Positions 25,513-36,357 are shown, numbered from the stretch's first letter. The stretch is DNA of 64,000 bases from an uncultured beta proteobacterium (GCA_903908065.1 CAIVQO010000075.1:1-64000), one strand, 5' to 3'. Notes: generated by a model not told the origin, from the letters alone. A program made the numbers and translations.

Positions 25513-27957
25513 TTACTTCCTTTGCAGACGCAGGGCGTTGAGAACCACGAGCAAGGAACTCAGCGACATCCCGATTCCCGCCATCCAGGGCGTTACCCAA
25601 CCCAGCATGGCCAGCGGTATCGCCAAAAAGTTGTAGGCAAAGGCCCAGGCGAGATTCTGCCTCACGATACGAAGGGTGCGCCGGGCCAGAACCACTCCCC
25701 GAGGCAAGGACTGCAGATCGTTACCGAGCAGCACCACATCGGCATTGGCCCGCGCCAAATCGGCACCGCCCCCCATTGCCACGGACACCTGGGCCTGTGC
25801 CAGCACCGGTGCATCATTGACGCCATCCCCCACCATCGCCACGGTAGCGCCCCCGGCCTGGAGTTCCAGCACCGCGGCATGCTTGTCTTCCGGCCGCAGA
25901 CCCGCGCGCACATCTTTGATTCCCAAGGCCGTGCCGACGCTACGTGCGGCCGAGGGTGCATCACCGCTGAAGATCGAGAGTTCCACGTTCATACCAGCCA
26001 ACTGCCGGGCCATTTCCGGCGCTTCCGGACGCAAGCCGTCGCTAAGGTGGAAAAACGCCTGCCATCCGCTTGCGTCGCCCAGTGCAATCACCGTAGCGCT
26101 ATCGGCGATCCCCGACAGGACGCTGGCAGGCGGCGGTTCGGAATGAACTTCTGCAACGAATTCGGGCTGGCCCAGCCTCCAGGACCTGCCGTCGATCACT
26201 CCCTCGACCCCGGCGCCGGTGACGGCCCGCATGGCATCCACTCGCAGTTCCTTGCCCCAATCCCCGGCCGCAAGCGCCCTGGCAATCGGATGCTCCGAGC
26301 CTCGCTCCAATGCGGCAGCGATATGCCGAGCCTCGTCTTCGGAGCCTCGGATCGGCAGCGTCGAAACCAGCGTCATGCGGCCGAAGGTGAGCGTGCCGGT
26401 CTTGTCGAAGATGAAGCGTTCGGCCCGCGCCAGCGCCTCGATCGCATGACCGCGCGTAACGAGAACGCCGTGTGCGGCCAGGGCGCCGGTAGCGACGGTC
26501 ATCGCCGCCGGAGTCGCCAGCGAAAGCGCACACGGGCAGCTGACCACCAGCACCGCGACAAAGACCCAAAGCGCCCGCGATGGATCAATCCACCACCATG
26601 TGGCCGCCGTCATTACGGCAAGCACGATCAGGGCGACGATGAAACGCCCGGCGACCCGATCAGCCAGTTCCACCAAACGCGGCTTTTCCGCAGCCGCCCT
26701 TTCCATCAGGCGCTGGATTGCCGCCAGGCGTGTGTCATCGCCGACACGATCCACCCGCATGACCACCGGGCTGGCGGTATTCACGCTGCCGCCAATCAAC
26801 AGGTCGCCGACTGACTTCGGCACCGGCCGACTTTCTCCCGTCAATAAGGATTCATCCGCAGCGCTTTCGCCATTGAGCACGAGCCCGTCTGCCGGTACCG
26901 TTTCGCCTGGCTTGATCAGCACGATATCACCTGCGCCCAAATCGGCGACTGCAACGCGCAAGGCACCGGCATCCCCTCGCTGCGGCCACTCCGTCAGCCT
27001 GGAAGCAAAGGCCGGAATGGCGCGCGCCAGTGCTTCGATACTGCGTGCCGCCTTCTGCCGCGCCATCATTTCCAGGTATCGCCCGGAAAGGAGGAAGAAA
27101 ACGAACATGGTGACCGAATCGAAGTAAACCTCGCCCGAGGCGGACAAGGTGGCCCAGAGACTGGCGGCAAACGCGGCCCCGATGCCCAGCGCTACGGGAA
27201 CATCCATGCCCACCCGGCGCAACCCTAGGTCACGCCACGCACTGGCAAAGAAGGGGGCCGACGAATACAGCATCACCGGCGTGGTCAGGATCAGGCTGGC
27301 CCAGCGCATGAGCTGTTCGATGTCAGACGTCATGTCGCCGTCGGCGAGGTAAACCGGGACGGCATACATCATTACCTGCATCATGCCGAAGCCGGCGACA
27401 AACAGCCGCCAGAGCGCGGCCTTGCGCTCCTTGCGTGCAAGCTCTTCGGAGCGGCTCACATCATAGGGATGGGCGCGATAGCCGATCGCCGCGATGGCCT
27501 CCAGGATCATCGAAAGGCGCGTTTCCCTGTCGTCCCAACTCACGCGCGCACGCCGCGTCGTGTAGTTGATGTCCACGGAAACCACACCGGGCTGCCGCCT
27601 CAGGTGTGATTCATTGAGCCAGACACAGGCGGCGCAGGTGATACCCTCCAGAATCAGCGCCGCTTCCCGGAGATGCTCGCTGCCGGCCGCTGCGGGGCGG
27701 ACAAAGCTCTTCTGCACATCCGGATGGTCGAACAAGCCGAGCTCAGCGATGGCCGGCGGCAACGCTTCGCGAGGCGATTCCGGAAGCGCATCCCGATGCC
27801 GGTAGTAGTCGGCCAGGCCATTGCCAACGATGGCCTGCGCCACCGCCTGGCAGCCGGCGCAGCACATCTCGCGCCGCTCGCCGCCAATTTCAACGGCGAA
27901 CTCCGTGTCTGCCGGTAGCGGCAGGCCGCAGTGGTAGCAGGCCTCGTGAGCGGCCAT
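25513..27957 (-). CDS. ccoI: CcoI/FixI, copper-translocating P-type ATPase for cbb3 assembly
   Basis: Membrane ATPase of 814 aa that exports copper for the CcoN active site (PIB-1 type, slow pump). The N-terminus carries CYHCG and CCAGC Cys pairs typical of FixI, then an HMA domain with GITCAACVW (about residue 105). Core motifs are TGES, CPC (SCPCALSLA), DKTGTL and GDGVNDAP. Unlike the copA at 5714 it has a single HMA and the FixI-type Cys-rich N-terminus, which separates assembly from efflux roles. Confidence 0.93.
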   Translation of the reverse strand: MAAHEACYHCGLPLPADTEFAVEIGGERREMCCAGCQAVAQAIVGNGLADYYRHRDALPESPREALPPAIAELGLFDHPDVQKSFVRPAAAGSEHLREAALILEGITCAACVWLNESHLRRQPGVVSVDINYTTRRARVSWDDRETRLSMILEAIAAIGYRAHPYDVSRSEELARKERKAALWRLFVAGFGMMQVMMYAVPVYLADGDMTSDIEQLMRWASLILTTPVMLYSSAPFFASAWRDLGLRRVGMDVPVALGIGAAFAASLWATLSASGEVYFDSVTMFVFFLLSGRYLEMMARQKAARSIEALARAIPAFASRLTEWPQRGDAGALRVAVADLGAGDIVLIKPGETVPADGLVLNGESAADESLLTGESRPVPKSVGDLLIGGSVNTASPVVMRVDRVGDDTRLAAIQRLMERAAAEKPRLVELADRVAGRFIVALIVLAVMTAATWWWIDPSRALWVFVAVLVVSCPCALSLATPAAMTVATGALAAHGVLVTRGHAIEALARAERFIFDKTGTLTFGRMTLVSTLPIRGSEDEARHIAAALERGSEHPIARALAAGDWGKELRVDAMRAVTGAGVEGVIDGRSWRLGQPEFVAEVHSEPPPASVLSGIADSATVIALGDASGWQAFFHLSDGLRPEAPEMARQLAGMNVELSIFSGDAPSAARSVGTALGIKDVRAGLRPEDKHAAVLELQAGGATVAMVGDGVNDAPVLAQAQVSVAMGGGADLARANADVVLLGNDLQSLPRGVVLARRTLRIVRQNLAWAFAYNFLAIPLAMLGWVTPWMAGIGMSLSSLLVVLNALRLQRK

Positions 27958-27984
27958 TCCGTGTGTCGACCAGTCGGCCGGGAA

Positions 27985-28752
27985 CTACTTCGGTGCCATG
28001 CGGATGGCACCGTCGAGACGGATCACCTCGCCATTGAGCATCTCGTTTTCGACAATGTGCTTCACCAGTGCCGCGTACTCTGCTGGCTTGCCCAAGCGCG
28101 AGGGGAATGGAACCATCTTGCCCAGGGCATCCTGGACATCCTGAGGCATGCCCAGCAGCATCGGGGTTTCGAAAATGCCGGGGGCGATGGTCATCACGCG
28201 GATGCCAAAACGTGCCAGTTCGCGGGCGATCGGCAGGGTCATGCCCACCACGCCCCCCTTCGATGCGGCATAGGCCGCCTGTCCGATCTGTCCGTCGTAG
28301 GCGGCGACCGACGCAGTGCTGACGATCACGCCGCGCTCGCCGGCGGCATTCGCTTCGCCCTTGCTCATCGCCTCGGCAGAGAGCCGGATCATGTTGAAGC
28401 TGCCGATCAGATTAACGCTCACCGTACGCGAAAAAACCTCCAGCGAGTGCGGTCCATTGCGCCCCAGCACTTTTTCGGCCGGAGCAATCCCGGCGCAATT
28501 GACCAGTCCGTGCAGGCCACCAAACGCGGTTACCGCGGCATCGACGCAAGCGCGCGCGCTGGCCTCGTCGGCAACATTGGTTGCGATGAATCGGGAGTTG
28601 GCACCCAGTTCGGCGACCAGAGCATTTCCGGCGGCTTCGTTGAGGTCGGCCAGAACTACGCGCGCGCCGTCGGCGACCAGCAGGCGCGCGGTCCCGGCAC
28701 CCAGGCCGGAAGCGCCGCCGGTAATGATGAAGACTCTATCCCTGATCTGCAT
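27985..28752 (-). CDS. SDR-family 3-hydroxyacyl-CoA dehydrogenase (type II-like)
   Basis: Cytoplasmic NAD(P)-dependent oxidoreductase of 255 aa. The cofactor motif [12 protein letters not shown] is near residue 11, NCAGI near 86, the catalytic Ser in [10 protein letters not shown], and YAASKGG gives Tyr/Lys. The end [20 protein letters not shown] resembles the 17-beta-HSD10/type II hydroxyacyl-CoA dehydrogenase group used in fatty-acid and branched-chain degradation. Substrate is not certain. It lies 27 bases upstream of ccoI on the same strand but looks functionally separate. Confidence 0.8.
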   Translation of the reverse strand: MQIRDRVFIITGGASGLGAGTARLLVADGARVVLADLNEAAGNALVAELGANSRFIATNVADEASARACVDAAVTAFGGLHGLVNCAGIAPAEKVLGRNGPHSLEVFSRTVSVNLIGSFNMIRLSAEAMSKGEANAAGERGVIVSTASVAAYDGQIGQAAYAASKGGVVGMTLPIARELARFGIRVMTIAPGIFETPMLLGMPQDVQDALGKMVPFPSRLGKPAEYAALVKHIVENEMLNGEVIRLDGAIRMAPK

Positions 28753-28805
28753 GAATTCCCTCGCAAGGCGGGCTTCTCGCGCGGTGCGGCGAAGCCCAAG
28801 AAACA

Positions 28806-28835
28806 GGGCCTGTCGCCCGGCGGGGAGACAGGCCC
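28806..28835 (-). terminator. hairpin terminator downstream of tRNA-Thr
   Basis: Arms GGGCCTGTC (28806-28814) and GACAGGCCC (28827-28835) with a 12-base loop, followed on the minus strand by TGTTTCTT. Confidence 0.7.
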
Positions 28836-28841
28836 TTGAAT

Positions 28842-28917
<76 letters not shown>

Positions 28918-28934
28918 ATTTTGAGCGAACCGCG

Positions 28935-28964
28935 ATTATAACCGCGGCCCTTGCCGCATGGCAA
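28935..28964 (-). promoter_or_regulatory. promoter of tRNA-Thr
   Basis: -35 TTGCCA and perfect -10 TATAAT, 18 bases apart, 17 bases before the tRNA 5' end. Confidence 0.75.
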
Positions 28965-28995
28965 CGAACGCCACCAGCGATCGTCAGTGAAGCAG

Positions 28996-29925
28996 CTATT
29001 CGAGCAGTTCCTTGGGAATCGGGAAGTTTACGTTTTCCGGAACGCCGTCCAGGGTTTGCACCTCGTTGGCACCCAGCGCCCGCAAGCGGTCTACAACCCC
29101 ATTTACCAGCACCTCGGGAGCGGAGGCGCCGGCAGTAACGCCAGCACGCGCATTCGCTGACAGCCAGGCCGGATCAATCTGCTTGGCCCCATCCACCAGG
29201 TAAGCCGGCACACCGCTGTTGGCGGCAACCTCGCGCAGGCGATTGGAATTCGAACTGTTTCTTGAGCCGACGACGATTACCAGGTCGACCTTCCCTGCCA
29301 GGGCCTTGACCGCATCCTGACGGTTCTGCGTGGCGTAACAGATGTCGTCTTTGCGCGGTCCGATGATGCTGGGAAAGCGGGCGGTCAGGGCATGTACGAT
29401 GACCCGGGCATCGTCCACCGAAAGCGTAGTCTGCGTCACGTACGCCAGAGGTGGCACATTGCCGGGTGGAATCTCAAGCCGCGCCACGTCCTCGACGTTC
29501 TCCACCAGATACATCCTGCCGGTGGCCTGTCCCATGGTGCCTTCGACTTCCGGGTGACCCTTGTGTCCGATCATGATGATCTCGTAGCCTTGCTTGTGCA
29601 GGCGCGCCACTTCCAGATGCACCTTGGTCACCAGCGGGCAGGTAGCGTCATAGACCCGCAGGCCGCGCGCATCGGCTTCCTGGCGCACCGACTGCGGCAC
29701 GCCGTGGGCGCTGAAAATCACGGTGGCGCCATCCGGCACCTCGGCCAGGTCCTCGACGAAAACAGCCCCCTTGGATTTGAGGCCGTCTACCACATAACGG
29801 TTGTGCACAACCTCGTGGCGGACATAGATCGGGGCGCCGAACTTTTCCAGGGCGCGCTCGACGATGGCGATTGCGCGCTCGACCCCGGCACAGAAGCCGC
29901 GTGGATTGGCGAGAAGTATCTGCAT
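28996..29925 (-). CDS. ispH: 4-hydroxy-3-methylbut-2-enyl diphosphate reductase IspH
   Basis: Last enzyme of the MEP isoprenoid pathway, 309 aa, reducing HMBPP to IPP and DMAPP with a [4Fe-4S] cluster. Cluster ligands are Cys12 (GFCAG), Cys96 (DATCPL) and Cys196 (DICYAT). I chose ATG 29925 ([12 protein letters not shown]), which overlaps the fkpB stop by one base (TGATG); the longer open frame is not conserved. It is the final gene of ribF-ileS-lspA-fkpB-ispH. Confidence 0.96.
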   Translation of the reverse strand: MQILLANPRGFCAGVERAIAIVERALEKFGAPIYVRHEVVHNRYVVDGLKSKGAVFVEDLAEVPDGATVIFSAHGVPQSVRQEADARGLRVYDATCPLVTKVHLEVARLHKQGYEIIMIGHKGHPEVEGTMGQATGRMYLVENVEDVARLEIPPGNVPPLAYVTQTTLSVDDARVIVHALTARFPSIIGPRKDDICYATQNRQDAVKALAGKVDLVIVVGSRNSSNSNRLREVAANSGVPAYLVDGAKQIDPAWLSANARAGVTAGASAPEVLVNGVVDRLRALGANEVQTLDGVPENVNFPIPKELLE

Positions 29926-30356
29926 CACATGATTCCCAGGACTTCGACTTCGAAACGAATCGCCTTGCCCGCCAGCGGATGGTTGAAATCGACCAGCACC
30001 GCCTCGGCGTCCAGCTCGCGCACGAAGCCGGCAAACTTGTCGCCGGCGGGCGAGGAAAACTCGATCAGGCCGTGCAGTTCGGGGGTGGCGCCGGCCGGCA
30101 GATCGGTCACGGCAATGCGTTGCACCAGTTGCGGATTGTGGGCGCCAAAGGCCTGGTCCGGGTCGAGCAGGAACACATGTCGCTTGCCCGGCTCGATGCC
30201 GATGATGCACTGCTCGAGCATGGGCGCCAGTTCGCCGGTGCCGAGCTGCATGGTGGCCGGACCGCCACCAAAGGTACTGACCAGTTCGACATCGTCGCTG
30301 TTGGCGACGCGGTAGTGCAAGGCGATGTAGCTGTCAGCCTGAACGGTTTCGCTCAT
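29925..30356 (-). CDS. fkpB: FKBP-type peptidyl-prolyl isomerase SlpA/FkpB
   Basis: Protein of 143 aa of the SlyD-like FKBP group, with the active-site region [11 protein letters not shown], an inserted chaperone flap in the middle and the motif [19 protein letters not shown] at the end. It accelerates prolyl isomerisation. Start ATG 30356 overlaps the lspA stop (ATGA). Its place between lspA and ispH is the conserved proteobacterial order. Confidence 0.92.
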   Translation of the reverse strand: MSETVQADSYIALHYRVANSDDVELVSTFGGGPATMQLGTGELAPMLEQCIIGIEPGKRHVFLLDPDQAFGAHNPQLVQRIAVTDLPAGATPELHGLIEFSSPAGDKFAGFVRELDAEAVLVDFNHPLAGKAIRFEVEVLGIM

Positions 30357-30838
30357 GGGTTTTCCTTGGGAAGTCGCCACTGCTGAATGAGCATCAGGGC
30401 GACGCCGACGGTGATGGCCGAATCGGCCACGTTGAAGGCCGGCCAATGATAGCCGGCCAGGTGAAAATCGAGAAAATCGACCACGGCATCAAAGCGCAGG
30501 CGGTCGATCATGTTGCCCAGCGCACCCGCCAATATCAGCGACACGGCAAGCGGCAACAGGCGCTCGCCTGCATGCTGGCGCAGCAGGCTCAGCAACCAGA
30601 TCGAAATGCCCAGCGCCAGGCTGACGAAAAACCACTTCTGCCAGCCGCCGGCGCCGGCCAGGAAGCTGAATGCGGCGCCCGAATTGAAGACCAGGACGAG
30701 GTTGAAGAAGTCGGTCACCGGACGCAGTTCATGCAAGCGGAAGCTGTCCAGCACCCATTGCTTGCTTGCCTGATCGACCACGATGACCGCGGCGGCAAGC
30801 AGCAGCCAGAGACCCAGGGGCCGCTTGGCGTCAGGCAA
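30353..30838 (-). CDS. lspA: lipoprotein signal peptidase LspA
   Basis: Inner-membrane aspartic peptidase (signal peptidase II) of 161 aa that removes the signal peptide of prolipoproteins. Four helices and the catalytic Asp motifs [18 protein letters not shown] and FNVADSAI are clear. No ATG fits; I propose TTG at 30838, preceded by GAGG at 9 bases and lying inside the end of ileS, 8 bases overlapping its stop codon region. Upstream of this point the frame has no lspA homology. Confidence 0.9.
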   Translation of the reverse strand: MPDAKRPLGLWLLLAAAVIVVDQASKQWVLDSFRLHELRPVTDFFNLVLVFNSGAAFSFLAGAGGWQKWFFVSLALGISIWLLSLLRQHAGERLLPLAVSLILAGALGNMIDRLRFDAVVDFLDFHLAGYHWPAFNVADSAITVGVALMLIQQWRLPKENP

Positions 30839-33629
30839 AGCGACGCGCCTCGCCGGCACCGAACAGGTTCGAGGTGCAGCGGCCGCAGAGTTCCGGATGC
30901 TCGGCGTCGTGACCGACGTCGGCACGCCAGTGCCAGCAGCGAGCACACTTGGCATGAGCCGTCGGCGTCACGGTGATCATCTCGGCCCCTTCATCATCGA
31001 CGCGGATCAGGCTTGCCTTGGAGCAGATCAGCACGAAACGCAGGTCGTCGCCCAGCGATGCCAGCGCCTCGTATTTGCCGCCGGAGGCACGAATCTCGAC
31101 TTCGGCTTGCAGCGAAGAGCCTATCTTCCCGGCCTCGCGTTGCGCTTCCATGGCCTTGGTGACATCGGCGCGCACCCCACGCAGTTGGGTCCACCGTGTC
31201 ACCAGCGCCGACTCTTCGGCCAACTCCGGCAGCGCGTGCCAGGTGGAAAGCATCACGCTTTCTCCATTCTTCGTCACCGACCATATTTCCTCGGCGGTGA
31301 AGGAAAGCACCGGCGCCATCAGGCGAGTTACTGTTTGCAGGATGTGCCACAACGCGCTTTGCGCTGCGCGGCGCGACACCGAATCCGCGGCCGTGGTGTA
31401 AAGGCGATCCTTGAGGATGTCGAGGTAAAAGGCGCCCAGGTCCTCCGAACAGAAATTCATCAGGGCCTGGATCACTTTGTGGAACTCGAAGCGCTCGTAG
31501 TCGGCGGTGCATTGGGCCTGCAGGGCTCGCGTCAGCGCCAGGGCGTAGCGATCCGCTTCCAGCCATTGTTCCACGGGCAGCATCTGCGTCGCGGAATCAA
31601 AATCCGCCGTGTTGGCGAGCAGGAAGCGCAGGGTATTGCGCAGGCGGCGATACACCTCGACGACGCGCGCCAGGATCTCCTTGGAAATCGACAACTCGCC
31701 GGAATAGTCGGTAGCCGCCACCCACAGGCGCAGGATCTCGGCACCCAGGGTATCGGAAACTTCCTGGGGCGCGACGACGTTGCCCTTGGACTTGGACATC
31801 TTCATGCCCTTGCCGTCGACCACGAAGCCGTGGGTCAGCAGGCCCTTGTAGGGTGCGCGGCCGTCGATCGCGGCGCCGGTAAGCAGGCTGGAATGGAACC
31901 AGCCGCGATGCTGGTCCGATCCTTCCAGATACAGGTCGGCCGGATAGTCGCTCGCGGCCGCGTGCGAGCCGCGCAAGACCGTACGATGCGTGGTGCCGGA
32001 ATCGAACCAAACGTCGAGCGTGTCCTTCATCTTGTCGTAGCTCGATGCTTCATCGCCAAGCAATTCCTTGGCGTCAAGGCTGAACCAGCCCTCGATGCCC
32101 TGCTGTTCCACACGCTTGGCCACGGCTTCCAGCAGCTCCAGCGTGCGCGGATGCGGCTCGCCCGTTTCCTTGTGCAGGAAAAAGGGAATCGGCACGCCCC
32201 AGTTGCGCTGGCGCGAGACGCACCAGTCGGGACGGTTGGCGATCATCGCGTGCAGCCGCGCCTGACCCCAGTCGGGGTAGAACCTGGTCGCCTCGACGGC
32301 GGCCAGCGCCGCGTCGCGCAGGCTGGGCTTCTCCGCAGCCTCGCGGCGCTCCATGCCGACGAACCATTGCGTGGTGGCGCGGTAAATGATCGGCGTCTTG
32401 TGCCGCCAACAGTGCATGTAGCTGTGCGTGATCTCGCCGCTGGCGAAGAGGCAGCCAGTCTCGGCGATCTTCTCGATGATCACCGGGTTGGCCTTCCAGA
32501 CGAACATGCCGCCAAAGAAGGGCAGGTTCGCTGCGAATACGCCATCGCCCTGCACCGGGGTCAGGATTTCCTCGTTGCGCATGCCGTGCTTCTTGCAGGA
32601 ATCGTAGTCTTCGAGGCCGTAGGCCGGCGCGCTGTGCACGACGCCGGTGCCGGCGTCGAGGGTGACGTAGTCGCCGAGGTAGACCGGCGAACTGCGGTCG
32701 TAGAAAGGATGGCGGAACTTCACCTGGGCCAGCGCGGCCCCCTTGCAGGCGCCGAGGATGCGGCCGGCGAGCCCATAGCGTTCCAGCGCCGCGGCGCGCA
32801 GCTCGGCGGCAAGGATCAGGCACCCGCGTTCGGTCTGCACCAGTTCGTAGGTGAATTCCGGATGCATGTTGAGCGCCTGGTTGCCGGGAATGGTCCAGGG
32901 CGTGGTGGTCCAGATCACCGTGAAGCAGTCGCCGGCCGGCAGCGTCGCGATGCCGAAGGCATGGGCGATGCGCTCCCGCTCCGAATCATCGAGGCGAAAA
33001 CCGACATCGATCGCCGGCGATTTCTTATCCTGGTATTCCACTTCGGCCTCGGCCAGCGCCGAGCCGCAATCGAAGCACCAGTTAACCGGCTTGAGACCCT
33101 TGAACAGGTAGCCGCGGCGGTAAAGTTCGCCCACGGCACGAATTTCGTCGGCCTCGTTGCCGAAGGCCATGGTCAGGTAGGGATCGTCCCACTCGCCAAG
33201 CACGCCGAGCCGGATGAAATCCTTCTTCTGCCGCGCCACCTGCTCGGTGGCGTAGCTGCGGCAAAGCTCGCGCGCCTTATCGCCCGGCAGGTGCTTGCCG
33301 TGGGTCTTCTCGATCTGGTGCTCGATCGGCAAGCCGTGGCAGTCCCAACCCGGTACATAGGGCGCATCGAAACCGGCCAGGGTCTTGGAGCGGACGATGA
33401 TGTCCTTGAGGATCTTGTTGACCGCATGGCCGATGTGGATGTCGCCGTTGGCATAGGGTGGGCCGTCGTGCAGAACGAAGCGCGGGCGTCCCTTGGTCGC
33501 CTCGCGGATGCGCTGGTACAGCTTGCCGTCCTGCCAGGCCTTGACCCAGGCGGGCTCCCGCTTGGCGAGGTCGCCCCGCATCGGGAAAGGCGTGTCGGGC
33601 ATGTTCAGGGTTTTGCGGTAGTCAGCCAT
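30831..33629 (-). CDS. ileS: isoleucyl-tRNA synthetase
   Basis: Class I synthetase of 932 aa. The HIGH motif is [10 protein letters not shown] (near 65), KMSKS is KMSKSKGN (near 610), and a C-terminal zinc site CARCWHWR...CGRC closes the protein. The editing domain holds [11 protein letters not shown] chose ATG 33629 ([11 protein letters not shown]), which overlaps the ribF stop by 8 bases; the frame is open for 27 more codons without homology. Confidence 0.96.
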   Translation of the reverse strand: MADYRKTLNMPDTPFPMRGDLAKREPAWVKAWQDGKLYQRIREATKGRPRFVLHDGPPYANGDIHIGHAVNKILKDIIVRSKTLAGFDAPYVPGWDCHGLPIEHQIEKTHGKHLPGDKARELCRSYATEQVARQKKDFIRLGVLGEWDDPYLTMAFGNEADEIRAVGELYRRGYLFKGLKPVNWCFDCGSALAEAEVEYQDKKSPAIDVGFRLDDSERERIAHAFGIATLPAGDCFTVIWTTTPWTIPGNQALNMHPEFTYELVQTERGCLILAAELRAAALERYGLAGRILGACKGAALAQVKFRHPFYDRSSPVYLGDYVTLDAGTGVVHSAPAYGLEDYDSCKKHGMRNEEILTPVQGDGVFAANLPFFGGMFVWKANPVIIEKIAETGCLFASGEITHSYMHCWRHKTPIIYRATTQWFVGMERREAAEKPSLRDAALAAVEATRFYPDWGQARLHAMIANRPDWCVSRQRNWGVPIPFFLHKETGEPHPRTLELLEAVAKRVEQQGIEGWFSLDAKELLGDEASSYDKMKDTLDVWFDSGTTHRTVLRGSHAAASDYPADLYLEGSDQHRGWFHSSLLTGAAIDGRAPYKGLLTHGFVVDGKGMKMSKSKGNVVAPQEVSDTLGAEILRLWVAATDYSGELSISKEILARVVEVYRRLRNTLRFLLANTADFDSATQMLPVEQWLEADRYALALTRALQAQCTADYERFEFHKVIQALMNFCSEDLGAFYLDILKDRLYTTAADSVSRRAAQSALWHILQTVTRLMAPVLSFTAEEIWSVTKNGESVMLSTWHALPELAEESALVTRWTQLRGVRADVTKAMEAQREAGKIGSSLQAEVEIRASGGKYEALASLGDDLRFVLICSKASLIRVDDEGAEMITVTPTAHAKCARCWHWRADVGHDAEHPELCGRCTSNLFGAGEARRFA
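31192..31216 (+). repeat. dispersed 25-base motif, copy 7
   Basis: Inside ileS, opposite strand; 21 of 25 positions match. Confidence 0.5.
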
Positions 33630-34572
33630 GGGTCTTGCCATCGGAAGAGCGGAATTGGAAATAGGCGCGCACGTCGGCAACGTCGCGGGCGATCTGTGCC
33701 TTGAGCGCATCGAGCGATTCGAACTTCGCTTCGCTGCGCAGCTTGTGCATGAAATTCACGTCGACATGCATGCCATACATGTCGCGGTCGAAGTCGAGCA
33801 GATGGACTTCCAACACCGGCTTCAAACCTTCCGCGACCGTCGGCCGCACACCGATGTTCGCAGCGCCCGGCAGCGGCTTTGAGCCGACACCCGACACGGT
33901 GACCGCGAACACGCCGGAGAGCGGCAGGCGCTTGCGCCGCACCTGGATGTTGGCGGTAGGAAAACCGATGGTACGGCCGATCTTTTTGCCGTCCATCACG
34001 CGCCCGGCGATCACGAAGGGACGCCCGAGCAATTGTTCGGCACGCTCGATGTCGCCCGCCGCCAGCGCCTCGCGTACGGCAGAACTCGAGACGCGGAGCC
34101 CGCCGAAGTCGACAGTGCGCATGGCCTCGACGCCGAAGCCCTGCTCCCTGCCGGCTTGCTGCAACAGGGCGAAATCGCCGCCGCGCGCCTTGCCGAAGCG
34201 AAAATCGTCGCCGATGATCAGGTGCCGCACCGCAAGGCCGCGCAGCAGGATGCGCTCAATGAACTGCTCCGCTGTCAGCGAGGCCAGCTTGCGGTCGAAG
34301 CGACAAACATGGACCCGATCGACGCCAGCCTCGGCCAGCAGTTCGATCTTGTCGCGCAGGCTGGCCAAGCGCGCGGGCGCCTGGTCCGGGGCAAACAGCT
34401 CGCGCGGATGCGGCTCGAAGGTAAGCACGGTGGCCGGCAAAGCCAGTTCGCGCGCCTTGGCCTTCAATTCCTGGAGCAGCGCGCGATGGCCCAGATGCAC
34501 GCCATCGAAATTGCCGATGGTCAGCACCGTGGACGTCGTCGCCCGCTCGGGAACACCGCGAAAAACCTGCAT
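33622..34572 (-). CDS. ribF: bifunctional riboflavin kinase / FAD synthetase RibF
   Basis: Enzyme of 316 aa that makes FMN and FAD. The N-terminal nucleotidyltransferase domain has [14 protein letters not shown] (near residue 22) and the C-terminal kinase domain has [11 protein letters not shown]. First gene of the ribF-ileS-lspA-fkpB-ispH operon. Its stop overlaps the ileS start. Confidence 0.95.
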   Translation of the reverse strand: MQVFRGVPERATTSTVLTIGNFDGVHLGHRALLQELKAKARELALPATVLTFEPHPRELFAPDQAPARLASLRDKIELLAEAGVDRVHVCRFDRKLASLTAEQFIERILLRGLAVRHLIIGDDFRFGKARGGDFALLQQAGREQGFGVEAMRTVDFGGLRVSSSAVREALAAGDIERAEQLLGRPFVIAGRVMDGKKIGRTIGFPTANIQVRRKRLPLSGVFAVTVSGVGSKPLPGAANIGVRPTVAEGLKPVLEVHLLDFDRDMYGMHVDVNFMHKLRSEAKFESLDALKAQIARDVADVRAYFQFRSSDGKTHG

Positions 34573-34606
34573 GGGATTGGGGCTGCGGGGAAAGCCGCGA
34601 ATTATA

Positions 34607-35902
34607 TCAATCCAGCCGCGCCAGCTTGGACTTGGCGAGCGGCGGATTCTTGGCGAAATAACGCCGGATGCCCTTGAGGATGGCCTCGGCCATGCGCTCC
34701 TGGTAGGCCTCGTCGTTGAGCCGCGCTTCCTCTTCGGGATTCGAAATGAAGGCGGTCTCGACCAGGATTGAGGGGATGTCCGGTGCCTTCAGCACAGCGA
34801 AGCCCGCCTGTTCGACTTGGGCCTTGTGCAGGGTGTTGATGCGCCCGAGTTCGCCCAGCACGTCCTTGCCCAGTTTCAAGCTGTCATTGATCGTGGCAGT
34901 TTGCGAGAGATCAAGCAGCGTGCGGGCCAAATACGGGTCCTTGACGCCGAGATTGACGCCGCCGACCAGGTCCGCGGCATTCTCCTTGTTCGCCAGCCAG
35001 CGCGCCGCGGAACTTGACGCCCCGGTCTCGGACAGCACGAATACGCTGGAACCGCGTGCCGTGGGCTTGATGAAGGCGTCGGCGTGTACCGAGACAAACA
35101 GGTCGGCCTGTACGCGGCGGGCCTTCGCCACGCGCTGGTGCAACGGGATGAAGTAGTCACCGTCGCGCGTCAGCACCGAGCGCATGTTCGGCGTCGCGTC
35201 GATCTTCTGTTTCAGGCGTCGGGCCACGGACAGCGTGACGTTCTTTTCATGGCTGCCGCCGCGACCGATGGCACCGGGGTCTTCGCCGCCATGCCCGGGA
35301 TCGAGGACGATGGTGACCAGGCGCGTGACGTCGGGCTTTGCATCGGCCTTTTCCGCCTCGGCAGGCGGCGGCTTGTCTCCGGCACGGCCCTCGCCGCCAA
35401 GTTTCGATTCCGCTTTCAGCCCCTTGGGTTCCGCGGGCGCCGACTTTTCCAGCAAGGCCATCAGCGGATCGACCGGCTCGACCGGATAAAGGTCCAGCAC
35501 CAGGCGATGGCCATATTCACCGACGGGCTTGAGGGCAAACACCTGCGGCTTGACCTCCCCCTTCAGCTCGATCACCAGACGCACCACGCCGGGCTTGTTG
35601 CGCCCCGCGCGGATCAGCTTGATGTAGGGGTCGGCGTCGATGATCTTGGTCGGCAGCGTCTGCAGCACCTGGTTGAAATCGACCCCTTCGAGATCGACCA
35701 CCAGGCGCTCCGGATCCTTGACCAGCATCTGCGTGTAGCGGATGGCCTGATCGTTTTCCAGCGTGACGCGGGTGTAGTCGCGCGCCGGCCAAACGCGCAC
35801 GGCCAGCACGCTGGCCATCGCCGTGGCGCCAGCGCCGACTCTCGTGACCAGCAGGGTCAGGCCGGCGGCGGCGTACTTGAGGACCTCACGCCGGCGAGGC
35901 AT
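34607..35902 (-). CDS. amiC: N-acetylmuramoyl-L-alanine amidase AmiC-like
   Basis: Periplasmic cell-wall hydrolase of 431 aa acting in daughter-cell separation. The N-terminus MPRRREVLKYAAAGLTLL looks like a twin-arginine signal, then an AMIN domain (about 35-135), a polar Lys/Glu/Pro linker (about 150-190) and an Amidase_3 domain with zinc ligands in DPGHGGEDPGA, GSHEKNVTL and SVHADAF. It overlaps the end of tsaE by 46 bases, as often seen for this gene pair. Confidence 0.92.
   Translation of the reverse strand: MPRRREVLKYAAAGLTLLVTRVGAGATAMASVLAVRVWPARDYTRVTLENDQAIRYTQMLVKDPERLVVDLEGVDFNQVLQTLPTKIIDADPYIKLIRAGRNKPGVVRLVIELKGEVKPQVFALKPVGEYGHRLVLDLYPVEPVDPLMALLEKSAPAEPKGLKAESKLGGEGRAGDKPPPAEAEKADAKPDVTRLVTIVLDPGHGGEDPGAIGRGGSHEKNVTLSVARRLKQKIDATPNMRSVLTRDGDYFIPLHQRVAKARRVQADLFVSVHADAFIKPTARGSSVFVLSETGASSSAARWLANKENAADLVGGVNLGVKDPYLARTLLDLSQTATINDSLKLGKDVLGELGRINTLHKAQVEQAGFAVLKAPDIPSILVETAFISNPEEEARLNDEAYQERMAEAILKGIRRYFAKNPPLAKSKLARLD
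35819..35843 (+). repeat. dispersed 25-base motif, copy 8
   Basis: Inside the signal-peptide region of amiC, opposite strand; 23 of 25 positions match, exact core at 35828-35840. Confidence 0.65.
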
Positions 35903-36357
35903 GTGCGTCCCCTGGCGCCGGCAGCGAAAATCCGCGCCACGCGTCCATCGCTTGCCGTGCCGGGCGGCACGCGCAATTCAATCTGGATATCTGCTGCAGG
36001 CAGGAAGGGGGCCGCTTTTTCCGGCCATTCGACCAGGCAGATTCCACCGGCTGAAAAATATTCGTCGAGCCCCGCATCGAGATACTCTTCCGCGTGATTG
36101 AATCTATAGAAATCAAAGTGATAGAAGTTTAATCCAGAAACGACGTGAACTTCAACCAATGTGTAGGTCGGGCTCTTTACCGGGCCGCTTTCGCCGGCCG
36201 CGCGCAACAGTCCGCGCACCAGCGTGGTCTTGCCGGCGCCCAGGTCGCCGTCCAGCCAGACCACCATGCCAGGCCTCAGATGCGCGGCCAACTGAGCGCC
36301 CAGCGCAACGGTGGCGGCTTCGTCGGCAAGCGCTAACGTAAGATGATCATCATGCAT
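35857..36357 (-). CDS. tsaE: tRNA threonylcarbamoyladenosine biosynthesis ATPase TsaE
   Basis: P-loop ATPase of 166 aa working with TsaB and TsaD in t6A modification of ANN-decoding tRNAs. Walker A is GDLGAGKTTL (near residue 37), followed by SPTYTLVE and FDFYR. The ATG lies inside the first codons of the divergent queG: the two genes overlap head-to-head by 15 bases. No clear ribosome site precedes it. About 15 C-terminal residues run past the usual length because of the overlap with amiC. Confidence 0.9.
   Translation of the reverse strand: MHDDHLTLALADEAATVALGAQLAAHLRPGMVVWLDGDLGAGKTTLVRGLLRAAGESGPVKSPTYTLVEVHVVSGLNFYHFDFYRFNHAEEYLDAGLDEYFSAGGICLVEWPEKAAPFLPAADIQIELRVPPGTASDGRVARIFAAGARGRTCLAGVRSSSTPPPA

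Noticed and set aside
26797-26829. Possible further copies of the 25-base motif (two CCGACT words in ccoI)
   Set aside because: Only the last bases match; aligned over 25 positions they score about 13, no better than chance in GC-rich coding DNA.
28996-30210. Long N-terminal extension of ispH (404 codons)
   Set aside because: The first 95 codons overlap fkpB in another frame; the conserved start [12 protein letters not shown] at 29925 is correct.
30783-33704. 973-codon open frame on the + strand opposite ileS
   Set aside because: Shadow of ileS; no recognisable motif, and ileS is certain.
35426-35445. GGGCGCCGACTTTT in amiC as a fourteenth motif copy
   Set aside because: Core matches at most positions but the CGCCGTG arm is absent, so I left it out of the count.
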